This document shows positions 1-12,219 of a DNA stretch of 64,000 nucleotides, piece after piece (the stretch's first letter is position 1; the number at the start of each line of letters is the position of its first letter). The translations under genes were made by a program, and so were the position numbers. The stretch spans positions 143,357 to 207,356 of the forward strand of contig JADCRB010000094.1 of assembly GCA_021464245.1 (NCBI GenBank). The letters are read 5' to 3'. The notes under the pieces were generated by a model. It was not told where the DNA came from. It ran no database searches and saw nothing but the letters and a program-made list of their open reading frames with translations. Source of the DNA: Carallia brachiata. Lineage: Eukaryota; Streptophyta; Magnoliopsida; Malpighiales; Rhizophoraceae.

Positions 1-2412
1 TGTTTAGTACACAGATTGTTTTTCCATTGATGAAGGATTAAATATCATCCGAGAATTGTGCTGCTTTCTTCTGCTGAATGAAATGATGTCCATCAATGAT
101 AGGTATTCCAAGGTTAGGTACAAGGTTCCTGGACATTTCCACACTAACCTAGTCCTTTGTCGCAAATGATTGAAACCCCACATCTTTGTCACCAACTATG
201 AATTTTGTAAGCACAATTCTTTTAGCTCCTGCCCCACGGTCCGAGAATCTCCCTGTTTCTATGCCAAATAGTACACAAAATTTAAAGCCAGAATTACATA
301 TATTTCTTTTAATCCACTCAATCAATAGTCCTGATAAGACCATGTAAGTTCATTAAATATCTTATTGACAATAATGTGTGGCAACTAATTTACAAGGTGT
401 TATGTTCTTACTATGTCCATGGTCCAGTAGTAGTTCAAGCCTAGGTAAAAGCTTGGTGGAGCTTAATTGCTAGCCGAAAAAACTCAAGTTTTGACTTTAA
501 GTATTAATTTAAGTGGCCACTGATTGATTGATCAAAAATGAGATTAAAAGAAAAACTCTCAGCACACACATTTTCACTTTCAAGTTTTATGAGTTTAATC
601 TTCCCTAAGACAGAAAAAAAAAAAAAAAAAAAACGGAAGTTTTTCTTTGCTAATCCATGGAGGTAGTGATGGGCTCTCGAGAAAATATATTAGGCTATTA
701 CCTCAACATCCGGATAAGCGGCTATAAGGTTAGGCCGTTAGGGGCATTGATCAACAAAGACTTCTTCAAAATGGTTAAAGGGTTAAAGGGTCTTTTTCTT
801 TGGATTTTTTTTTTAAGTACATTAAAAAAATAATAAATGTTTGTGACATGATACCTTTTGTCTCGATCACTGTTCGTAATATAACAATTGTAATATTTGT
901 GCAACAACAATAATAAATTGGGCAACAAACAAATGATGATTTTTTTCTTTTTATTTTTATTGCACATTTATAAATATTGTTGTAAAAAATTTCTTATTTA
1001 TTATATTATAAATAATTTCTTAGGCAAATTCCTCCTTCTATGTAAAAGAAAAAAAGAAAGGCCGGGCTTAAAGGACGACCTTTCTGCTCTTTTTAGCTGC
1101 CGCAACGTAAAACTAGTCAGAATAAATATGTAAGCAATTGCACGGTAATTTTTCGAAATTTCAATTGTCACTGACCAAAAATAAATGCCACAGTAATGGG
1201 TACTAATTTTGTGCTACTTTAAGTACCTGAAATGGGCAAATCTAAAAACCTTCTCCTCCCCATTTGTGAATCATTAATTGAAGAGGATTGAATGCTGGGG
1301 AGCTTGGCCGGTAAAGGACGCGCTAGTTGACAAGTACTCTCATTCTATCGGTCCAGCCCGAGAAGGAAAATGTGCCATGCAACCGACCTCTGCACCCTAG
1401 TCGTGGCCTACCACAAAAATGCCTGTTCAGGACCACACTGCCTTTCAACTTGGTGCAATGCAAAAGTTCTTGAACATACGCAATAAAGAGTAATCTTGAT
1501 AGTATGCTAAATGCACCTGTTTTTATCCTCTTTTTGTGGCATTCAAAGGACCAAGTTCAGAGAATCTGAATTCACACTAAGGCAGCCAGACGCTTTCACA
1601 AACGATATTGTCATGTTCCCATTCCACAAAATGAACAGTTGTTGGATTTGTACTTCGTAGTGATATCAATTAATTAGATAACCCAGTAAACATCTAACCC
1701 TAGATTAAATCTTAAAAGTAGCATTGTTTCGCGTTGAAATTTTCCTTATCCTTCGTCTGGTAAACAAAAATTAGTAAAAGCATTAGTAGTCCTAATACTT
1801 TTCCTTTTAAAAAAAAATAAAAAAATTCATGGTTGCCAAATTAAGTCTGTTTTTGAGTTCTATGGTTTATTGGTTTATAATGCAACATAACAAAAAACTA
1901 AAGGTTACGTCTTTTTTCTTTTTTTTCAATTGATTTAGTGGGTTTGTTAATTTGTTTGTTTGGCACACAATTAATTAATTAATTAATTTTTCCTAATTAA
2001 TTAATTTATTTGATGATTGATTTAATTTACGCCGTAGTAATTTTTTTTTTTTACTCTACTTTGCTTAACTGGCTAAAAAGAGTCCACTTGGATGTTAACT
2101 GGTGTGCGAACCCCGCCTGGGGTGGTGGGGGGCACACCCCCACTACTCGGGCTAAACTAGCCCAAGCACGAGACAGGACTCGAGCATATGAATAGAGTTT
2201 GGGCCTCAAGTTCAAACCCAATCGCATTATTAGCTGCGCCTCGCAGCCGAATATTAGGTTGTGGGCCCAATAGGCCCAATGTGTCGTGCAATACTCGGAC
2301 CCAGCCCTAATCCTAAACCCCCGCCCCTCTTATGTGTATCATCAACACGCTCCTCGTTTCTTATCAAAAAAAAAAAAACACGCTCCTCGTTTTCCCTCTT
2401 GCCAAACACCCA
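1..2412. other. Intergenic region upstream of the RBM28-like gene
   Basis: AT-rich DNA without a convincing gene. Short minus-strand open stretches at 4-343 do not form a protein I recognise. Homopolymer A and T runs are present (for example 615-633). The part just before the gene (2100-2400) is more GC-rich and probably holds its promoter, but I see no clear TATA box. Confidence 0.6.
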
Positions 2413-4781
2413 ATGGGAAAGAGCAAGAAACAGAGAGAAAGTGGCGGCAAGGGGCCAGCAAGCGAGCACAGCCCTAGCACCGTCTTCGTTTCTAACTTGC
2501 CCTACTCCTTCACTAATTCGCAGGTACTTAGCTCTTTTTTCACTCTCTTGTGTTTGCACTTTCTAGAGAAAAACCAGAGAAAGAAACGGAGAGAAAGTTC
2601 GTGCAGAAATCGAGATGAAACTCGAATCATTAATGCCTGCCTTGTTTTATTAGGACGCGCTGCTTGATGAATTGATTTGATTTTTTATTTTTTTTTGTTT
2701 TCTTGATTCTTGATTCTTGTTTATTTTTTACTGTTGCTCTATTTTTCTCGTTTCTTGTTTTTATTTTTTCGATTTCATTATATGTTACTAGCTCGAAGAG
2801 TTGTTCGGCGATGTCGGTCCAATTAGGCGGTGCTTTATGGTTGCAAAAAAAGGTAATTATATGATTTGCAAGTTTGTGAAATTTTAGTAACTTGTGACGT
2901 TTGGTAGGCCTTAATGAATGAGAAATTTGACTGTGGTGATTAATTGGCATCAGATGTGGAAAAACATGTCAGTGAAAAATTCCTTCTGATGCTTGTACTG
3001 GAACTTTAGGTGCTGCTTTATAATATATTTTTAGAGAAAATGTCCCTTTTTACGGCACTGGTATATTCGTTTTTTCTTTTTTTGTTGCAGGGACAACTGA
3101 ACACCGTGGTTTCGGTTTTGTTCAATTGTAAGATATTTCTTTTCTTTTTCTTGTTTTAAGCAGATATTTTGGATTTTCAATTGCCAACTTGCAGTGCTCA
3201 ATTTGGTTTTTATCCCTTTTTAAGTGTTATTTTTATATTTTCTTGTTGTATCAGTTCCTTCTCTGAATGATCTTGTTTTAACATTCAAATGTGTCCATTG
3301 CCAGTGCTGTTGTGGAGGATGCAAACCGTGCAATTGAACTGAAGAATGGTTCATCTATTGGAGGTCGGAAAATTGTAGTTAAACATGCCATGCATCGTGC
3401 TCCTCTGGAACAACGTCGGGCAAAGATAGCTCAAGGTTGACTTGATTTTATTCGTCTTTGACCAAAGTTTATTGATATCTTGATATCATAATCTTTGTAG
3501 ACTTTGACATGTGGAATCAAATTTTATTTTGTTTCATTTTTTGTTCCATATGTTTTTAGTTATTGACACAGATGATACAACGAAGGACAAGAGTGATAAG
3601 AGTGGTCCTACATCTACAGAAGACAAACATGCTTCAAATTTTAAAGAATCAGGTTGATACCACTCATTATTTATTGCTTATGCTCACAGTTCATGTTTCA
3701 CTTTTTGCTTTTCTACTTGAATTTGATGAATGATGAAAATCAGGGAAATCTTTGAAGCCAAAAAAAGCTGTGAAACTTTACAATGATATAACTGATGAAG
3801 AGACTTGTTCTGAAAAGCAGAGGTAGTCAATTTTCTCTCTGATCTCGTGGGTTTTCTTTCTGAGACATTTTGGGGCTTCATTCTTGCTTTGATCTGGGTT
3901 CTGAGGACTTGGGACGAAGAAATAGTGCTACCATTAATGCACTTGTCTTGTGCTCTCGTTCATACGATATCTTCTTTTTTCCTTGTTTTTGTTATTTTGG
4001 AATAAAGTATTGGCAATAATATTGATACTGGTCATCTAAAGTCCGCTTATGCTTCCTTTGCTTTTCTTTGATCTGTGAAGGGTTGCTAGGACCATAATAT
4101 TTGGTGGTATTCTTAATGATGAAATGGCGGAGGAGCTTCATTCCCGTGCGAAAGGGGTCGGACCTGTGTGCTCTGTTACTTATCCTCTTCCCGAGGAAAT
4201 AGTCAACCAACATGGTAAGGTTGTTTCTGGGGTTAATTGGAGCATGCTTGGAACATTTTCTTTGTTTTCTTATTTCTAGTTGGTATGCTTATGATTTGAT
4301 AAGTTGTTTGAACTGTAATCTTCCAAATTTTGCGCTCATAAGTGATTTAGTAGGTATAGAGTTGATGCATCAACTCAATTTTTTCTAGTTTTAATATGGA
4401 AAAATACAAACTTTAGAAATCTGTGGATTTATCTCAATCATCAATGGATATAAATGTAAAAATTTTCCAGGGCTTGCACAAGATGGATGCAAATTGGATG
4501 CATCAGCTGTACTTTATACAAGTGTTAGAGATGCACGTTCTTCTGTGGCACTGCTACACCAGAAAGAAATAAATGGGGGTGCTGTTTGGGCCCGCCAACT
4601 AGGAGGGGAGGTAAATGCAAACCAGATGAATTTTTGGCCAACATTTTTTTATAGCACACAACATACAAGCAAAGGGAGTTCAATTTGATATTTTTAAATT
4701 AGAAACCCCTAATAGTAGCAAATTCAGGGCTATAACCCCCAGGCGCTGGAGCCCACTTCATGGAATCTTTTGGCCATAAAC

Positions 4782-4814
<33 letters not shown>

Positions 4815-7800
4815 TATTTCATCTTATCCAGTCTGGATTGTTGTCATCCATGCTTGGTTCAGTTAGATAATGAGTGAAGAGTTAGTGTCATTGGCAATTC
4901 ATCTAGTTTAGGGAATCTAGAGATGAAAAGCTACATATATATTGTATTAGTAGTTCTACTTATGTTTCTATTGTGTTTTTGGACCAGGGTTCCAAGACTC
5001 AGAAATGGAAAGTTATCGTGAGAAATCTTCCTTTCAAGGTTGTATCATGGATAGTACTGTCATCGCATTTGCTAGTGATCCTTTTTTGGGGCATCTTGAT
5101 CAATAAGCTAGTTTCCCGAACATTGATGCAGGCTAAAGCAAATGAGATACAAGAACTCTTTTCATCGGCAGGCTTTGTCTGGGACGTAATTGTTCCCCAT
5201 AATACTGAAACGGGGTATGCATACATATTACGTTTTTTTTTCCTGGTCAGTGAAATTTCATATAAACATATTTTCATGCTAGGCCTATCTTTATGCAGGT
5301 TATCAAAGGGTTATGCATTTGTTAAATTCACATGCAAACAGGATGCTGAAAATGTATTGCTCCTGGACTTTGGTTTACTCATCAAGTACATCATTGGTGT
5401 TAACTCATATGACCCATTTTATTTGTATAATTTTCCTATTTCAGGCCATTCAAAAGTTCAATGGGCATATGTTTGGTAAAAGACCTGTTGCCGTAGACTG
5501 GGCTGTCCCAAAGAAAATCTATAGTGGTGGTAATGCACCTTTTGCTTCAGAAGATGGTAAAGTGTCTGTTTACTGATACCTGCTTTTCCTAGGATAGCAG
5601 CTTTAGTTACACAAATGGTTGTCCTTCAAGGAAGCCGTTCACTTAATTTATGCCCAATTCTTCTTGAAAATTTCGTATTAGGGGATAAGTCTATCCAAGC
5701 TTTTACAAAATTTTTTAGTATAGGTATATTTGCGGCTATAGGAATTTTGAACGAGGGCAACATTTGGCCCTTTATCAATCTTTAAACTAATCAAGCTGTA
5801 GGAAATTTGTCACTGTCTCCCTTCTTCTGGACACGATTTAAATGTTTTTTTTTAACTTGTTCAAAAGGACTAGTTTGATGCCATTACACCTTTTCGGTTT
5901 TAGTCATTACTTTTGTTGCCTTCCATACTTTTGGCAATGTATCTTTGGATCATTGTATTGACACACCAACTTTCAACATTTACTTTAATGAAGATTCTCC
6001 ACATTTTAGTGAGGTGTAAGGCGTTTTTACAGGACAACATGGTGAAGACAGACGGAGCCAAAGTAGCAGTGATGAATTGGATGGTGGTGATGATGCCGAT
6101 TCAACAAGCAAAACCTCGCAGCCTGATGTGGATGATCATGCTTCAGATGACTTAAATTCATTTGAGAAACAAAACATGCCTGCTGAGGTTGATTTTGACA
6201 AGGAAGTAGATATTGCAAGGAAAGTTTTCAAGAATTTAGTCGCATCCTGTTCTGAAGATTCAGCTCCTCACATGGATGAATCTGTACCACCCAAGGAAGA
6301 CAAGGGGCTGGATCTGGATGCAGCGATTTATCAGCCAAATAAGTTGTCTGGTGAGCCTGAAAGTACATCAGGCACTGCAACTGGAAACTCTAGCAAAAGC
6401 AAGTCAACAAATATGAAACAGACAGTCAGAGAGGATGACTTGGAAAGAACAGTTTTTTAAGCAATCTTCCTTTTGATGCTGATGGCGAAGATGTTAGGCA
6501 ACGGTTTTCTGTATTTGGGCAAGTGGAATCCTTTGTCCCAGTCATTCATCAAGTCACCAAGTAGGGATTCACACTGCAAGGCATACTTGTGTTCTTCAAA
6601 TTGTTTAACTAGAATTGATATCATCTACTTTTGCTATTGGCAGGAGGCCAAGAGGGACGGGATTTCTCAAGTTTAAGGCACCAGATTCGGCTACTGCTGC
6701 GGTTGCAGCAGCTAATGTTGGACCTGCCCTGGGGATTTTTTTGAAAGGTAGGCAACTGAAAGTCTTGAAGGCTTTGGATAAGAAATCAGCACATGATAAG
6801 GAACTGGAAAAGGCCAAAACTGAGGGCCAAGATCAGCGCAATCTTTACTTGGCAAAGGTTGGACTGTTTGGCATCCTGTCCAACACTGTTTACTCTTCAT
6901 TCCCGCTTCATTGCAGCACCATTTTTTTGCTGAATGTCCTATTTTCAAATGGTTCCTACTGTTTGTTTTTTAATCATTTCCTTGTCTACCTCAATTATGG
7001 ATAGGAAGGTGTTATCCTTGATGCGTCAGCGGCTGCTGAAGGCGTTTCAGCTAGTGATATGGCTAAGCGGAAAGCGTTAGTTCCTTCCATCTATCTCTTT
7101 TTCCTCCTTGAACTCTTCATGTATTTGTGTGTGAGAATGTTAATGAGAAACTATAGTGGTTGAGAGCTGTGTCACCCTTGTGTTGCATGCAAAAAGTAAT
7201 GGCAAGTATAGACTGAAGTCTTTTGATTTATGGTTCACAACTATGTTTTTGTTTGATATATCACACGTGCCAACACTTGTATAGTAAGTGATTTAGCACA
7301 TGATGTGGACAAATAGTTTTCTCTCACTAATGCAAATTCATAGATAGGGTCTTTAGGCTTGACTCAGAAATCGGAACAAAAGTTAGTAAAGTCCCCAGCA
7401 TAATTTTTGTTGTTTTGTTCATGTAATATTTCAGTTGATATTGATGATATTCTTGTAAAATTGTGCCCATCTTCCTAACTTTTCAGATGCTTTTTGAACA
7501 CTTCAGGTTAGAGGAAACAAAGACAAAGAAGCTTCAGTCTCCAAACTTCCATGTTTCAAAGACTAGGCTGGTTATATACAATTTGCCAAAGTCGATGACC
7601 GAAAAAGAACTAAAAAATCTTTGTATTGGTGCTGTCATCTCACGAGCTACAAAGCAAAAACCTGTGATCCGACAGGTTAGTGGCTTTTTGAGAATTTATG
7701 GTGTTTTGCTTCCAAGTAAGTGTATCCTCAAACATTCCCTCGATATTGCTGATGCAGGTAAAATTTCTAAAAAGTACAAAGGGAAAAGCTGTCACAAAGA

Positions 7801-8688
7801 ACCACTCACGTGGAGTTGCTTTTGTTGAGTTTACAGAGCACCAGCATGCACTGGTGGCTCTGAGGGTCCTCAATAATAATCCTGGTAATGTATGGTACTA
7901 ATTGTTGTGGCTAGAATTCTGCTGTGATTATGTTGTCAACAAATTGGTTTATAACTCAAATGCAACCTTTGTCTGTAGAAACTTTTGGTCCCGAGCATCG
8001 TCCAATTGTGGAGTTTGCCCTTGATAATGTTCAAACGTTGAAGCTGCGCAAAGCTAAACAAGAAGCTCAGAATCAGGAAACTGGTGAAGTGAAAAATAGT
8101 GAGGAAAATGTTGCCTTACGACAAATGGAGAAGTCCAGAAAACGAAAATTCAGAGGAGATGGGGCGGGGACGGGTTCAGAACTGAGTAAGAAGGATGAGG
8201 TGGAGAATGGGGTACATAACAGAGACCTGTACGAAGAGCAAAGGAATAAAAAGAAGCAGAAGAGCGATTTACGAAGTGAGATTCTAAAAACACCTGCAAA
8301 AGAAAATTTGAAAGGCCCAAAGAAGGCGGCAAAACATCCGAAAGAGAAGCAGGAGGATCATAAAGGGGGCCGAAAGCCTAATACTGGAAAATCAGTGAAA
8401 AGTGAATTGGCAGCCAAAGATGACCTCAAACCAAAACACTTTAAGCAAGCAGATTTGTTGCCCAAAAATGGGATGCTGCCGGATCGAGCAGGACAGCAGA
8501 AGGGAGGTGAAAATCCAAACAAAAGGAAAAGGCCCAAAAAGAACAAAGATCCTGTAGGACGTGATTTAGTGGACAAGCTAGACATATTGATAGAACAGTA
8601 TAAATCAAAGTTCTCGAGGCAGAGTTCTGACAAATCCGATGGAGGAATCCAAGGGAGTAAAAAGCTTAAAAGATGGTTTGAATCATAA
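2413..8688 (+). CDS. RBM28: RNA-binding protein 28-like nucleolar protein (RBM28/Nop4 family), 18 exons, one apparent frameshift
   Basis: Probable ribosome-biogenesis factor of the nucleolus; family members (yeast Nop4, human RBM28) act in large-subunit pre-rRNA maturation. Exons read: 2413-2523, 2792-2852, 3091-3127, 3305-3435, 3560-3652, 3744-3822, 4081-4214, 4471-4610, 4988-5038, 5132-5214, 5299-5353, 5445-5556, 6033-6560, 6644-6857, 7005-7075, 7507-7675, 7758-7884, 7979-8688. The product would be about 968 aa. RRM1 (TVFVSNLPY) starts near residue 23. A degenerate RRM lies at about 171-262, a canonical RRM ([15 protein letters not shown]) at 262-348, an acidic linker at 363-500, RRM4 at 501-610 and RRM5 (LVIYNLP, GVAFVEF) at 652-733. 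A Lys/Arg-rich tail follows. All exon phases fit except inside exon 13: at about 6458 one base is missing in RNP2 of RRM4, giving TAA. The start is the first ATG of the MGKSKK frame. Family call is strong; the frameshift may be real or a sequencing error. Confidence 0.9.
4782..4817. repeat. AT dinucleotide microsatellite
   Basis: An almost pure (AT)n run inside intron 8 of the RBM28-like gene. Confidence 0.9.
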
Positions 8689-11600
8689 TGTCCCTTTAGC
8701 ACGTTTTCTAACACTTGTTGGGAGATTCTTTGGAAGAGTTGTTCGAGGCGATTGACATGGATGCATCTGCTACACTCTGCAATCCCAACATTTGGCAATT
8801 TTGGAGAAACCGCCGTTCTAAGCTCTGGACAGCTGGTTCCAGCTTTGCATGAAGCAGACTTCTCTTGTTCTTTTTCTTCTTGTTCTTCTCCTGCCTGTTC
8901 AATTTTTTTTTTATTGGGGTTATGCAGTCTTGGCTTTCGCTGGCATAGATGATGCCGAAGTTTGGGAAAGAGAGTGGGTTCTTTCTGTCAAATGAATGAC
9001 ACTTGGTTTCTAGCAATTCCCCCTTTACTAGTAGTGGTGTTGTAATTTATAACTAGTGCATTGGGAGCTGGATCGAAATGTATGAACGTCCCTAAACGAA
9101 GCAACCGATTCTTGGCTGAAAATCAATCTACAAGCTACTTATTGAGTCGACCTGGTTCATGGTGCTTACTGAGGCTACAGTCAGTATGATGTTGAACACG
9201 ATAAAACTGATACGTGAGCATGCTCGCGCTTGTGGTCTGATAAAACGCATCAGGTCTGCGCACTGTTTGGTTTAAGCTGTTAACCAAATCAAACGAAATG
9301 GCATTTGACAGCTTCGTTAGGTTTTATCATTCGAAAAATGTTGCTCGGGTTGGCTTCGGAAAAGTTTCCAAACAAACAAATTGTAAATTGCAATCATATC
9401 AGCCACTTGGGCTACCATGGCTTTGTGCCATTAGAGAGGTCATAGGTTCAGATCTTCTCGTATTCACACATTTGTGGAATTTTGTTGAGGTGGAAAGCAC
9501 TTTTTTTGTTGCCTTTTCAAACTTGTAACTTGCCGTCACCTCCCTTAACTCTTCGCATATTTGTGAGATTTAATCAGGGTGTTTTCAAATCTGTAACTCT
9601 CTTTTCTGCTAATATTTAATAACTAAAAGGATCTAACGTAAGTGTGATGGTGGTGTTTTCAAATCTGTAACTCTCTTTTCTGCTAATATTTAATAACTAA
9701 AAGGATCTAACTTAAGTGTGATGGTGGTATTTTCAAATCTGTAACTCTCTTTTCTGCTAATATTTAATAACTAAAAGGATCTAACTTAAGTGTGATGGTA
9801 GAAGACGTATGTCTTAGTCATCGAATGTATCTTAATCGTTCAAACTCTAGTCTTTACCCTCACTTGCTTCCTCACTATTACAGACTAAAAACACATCTAA
9901 CAACTAAATTATTAATGTGTTAAAAAAACTACAATTATATCATTATATATATATATATACACACACTCTCATATGTTAGCTTAAATAATAATTTTATGTT
10001 AAGAAAACAGTAAGACACATAAATCTATGTATTATGGTATTATAAATTCCATTGTGTATACCTGGTTATCTATTCTATATGGAATGAATAACAAAATACA
10101 AATCTGTATGTCGGAAATAGTTCACAATTTTTTTCTCTTAGAATATTTAACCTCAACCCACAATTTTATGGTTCAATTTAGTTTGCTTTCAAGACTAAAG
10201 GATTAGGTTTGACATAGGAAAATCTTCAAACTGTAATGAACTAGTTTGGCCCAGGAGTTTTGTGGGAGATGTACTTCGACAAAGTGCCTTGCATCTCTTT
10301 TTCAAACACATAGTATAAAAAAATCCTTTTCTTTTAAAGAAAAGAAACACAAAAAGTACAAGTGACGCTTACAAATCCGTCAAAAACAATTATATCAAGG
10401 GTTACCAAATTACTTTTGTAATTATACAGAACGGAAGTACTTCTGGCCCTCTAAACATTATGATTCGAATCCATGACTTTAAACGAATCTCTTAGACCAG
10501 AACGATTTCCGGATGCACGATCTACAATTAGTCAATTACATGATGCGGAGGCTAATGGGCTTGTGATTGCGAGAGTTGAGGGAGCCGCGGAGCACTCACA
10601 GGGGCATATCTTTTAAGTGTGGGTCACCATTCACGGGAAGGGTTAATATTTTCATATAGCATTCGCTTATCGTATTTGGCTGTGACTGTGAGGCACCCAA
10701 CGGCAGCATCCTATGCTTGGTCTTTGTCCTTTCGTGCACGAATTTACTTCGAAATTATTTGAAATCCACACGGAAAAAAACAATCCTGTTCTGTTATAGC
10801 ATAGTCACGAGCCCTGATCATGCACTTTTAGCATCATGTTAACAGCTTATGGTCTCTGATTGTTAAGGATTTTTTTTAATAGTTTGTTGATTGAGGAGTT
10901 GGATCTAAAGCGGGGCTTAGCCATCTGGCAGCATTGCTTTCAGTTTCGACCAACCTAACTGCTCATTTAATTTTTTTATTTTTTTATTTTTAGTTTGTCT
11001 TAAAATAGGGTAAAAAAAATATATTACGACTAAGATATGAAAATTTAGAAAAAGTGGAGTTGAACTTTTGATCATACTCCCTGACGTATAGTACGCGTGA
11101 GCTAGTTAGCAATTAAATATTGGAGTATCCTATCACAAAGGATAGGATCAGAGGTTTGGTGGCATGTTTACATTCTTTATGTATCCCAAGTTTTGGTGTA
11201 GCCCCACACTCCCTCTATTATGTCATTATCTGTGTGGTGGCGATAGAAGCAATATTGTGTAGTGTAGTATACCGTCATTAACGAGAAGCTGGTATAGAAT
11301 TAATTTCTAGAGTGGGCTTCAACGACATCTGCACAGCATATCATTATGTTGTGTTCATTGTAGATATCAAAACGCGTTAGGACTCCTGTTTGATGAGTTT
11401 TCACAGGTTAATCGCCCGTAGCAGACAAAAATCATATTATCTAGCAATAAAATGTTTAAATATCTGACTTATGAACTAGGAGAGCCATTAGATCAAATGA
11501 ACATATATAGTGTGCGATGGTTTAATTCAATAGCAAACAAAAAGTCAGCATGAGCTTATAACAGCTAAGTATTATGTTCAATCAACTTATGGCACGAAGT

Positions 11601-12219
11601 GGGGTTTGAACCTAATCTCTTATTTGAACATAATGCTTGATAACCAATTAAGTTATACCTACAAAACACCTTAACGTTAGTTATATGCTAGAGATGCTAG
11701 GACTCTGTCTGCACATAACGTTGCTTCGCGCAATTCAGGACAACTGTCTTCTTGGTTTGTTAGAAGTCCACCTAGGCCACCTTTCTCCCCTAATTTATTT
11801 CAATAAAAATAGTGGAGGAATGCCTCACGACAAATGCGTCACATTGTTCAACACTAGAATGCTTACCTTTTTTTTGTTTTTTTTTTCCAAATAAAATGAG
11901 AAAGAGGGTAATGCCTCATAATTCTTGTTCGGGATTATTGTGTCTAAAAGTGAAGAATTTGAATAGTTATAACATACCTCAATGTTAAGATAAACATAAA
12001 TTTAGTCTAACCATTTATTCTGACAGCCATTCGAATTCATAACCTTTAGTTTGACAACGTTGACTAAGCCACAACAAGCCGTGTAGTACAATGCTCACCT
12101 TGTAACCACCTGCTCTTCCCTCATGCATGACTCTTTCCTTTTTCCCCTACTTTTAATAGACTTTTGTTGATTTCTCATTCCTCTGTGTCTCTTTCTTACC
12201 CAAGAAAGAAAGAGAGGAA
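8689..12219. other. Intergenic region between the RBM28-like and beta-galactosidase genes
   Basis: Begins with the probable 3' UTR of the RBM28-like gene. The rest is AT-rich, holds the 74-bp triplicate at 9581-9800, and shows no coding exon I can support. The few open frames (for example 11685-11894) are short and resemble no family I know. Confidence 0.6.
9581..9800. repeat. Three tandem copies of a 74-bp unit
   Basis: The phrase TTTTCAAATCTGTAACTCTC recurs at about 9582, 9656 and 9730, an exact 74-bp period. The copies differ by only one or two bases (AACGTAAG versus AACTTAAG; GTGTTTTC versus GTATTTTC), so the duplication is recent. No coding function is seen. Confidence 0.92.

Noticed and set aside
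9360..9480. Possible tRNA-derived SINE (phrase GAGGTCATAGGTTCAGATC resembles a Pol III B box)
   Set aside because: Only a B-box-like phrase is present; there is no convincing A box at the right spacing, no poly(T) end and no target duplication.
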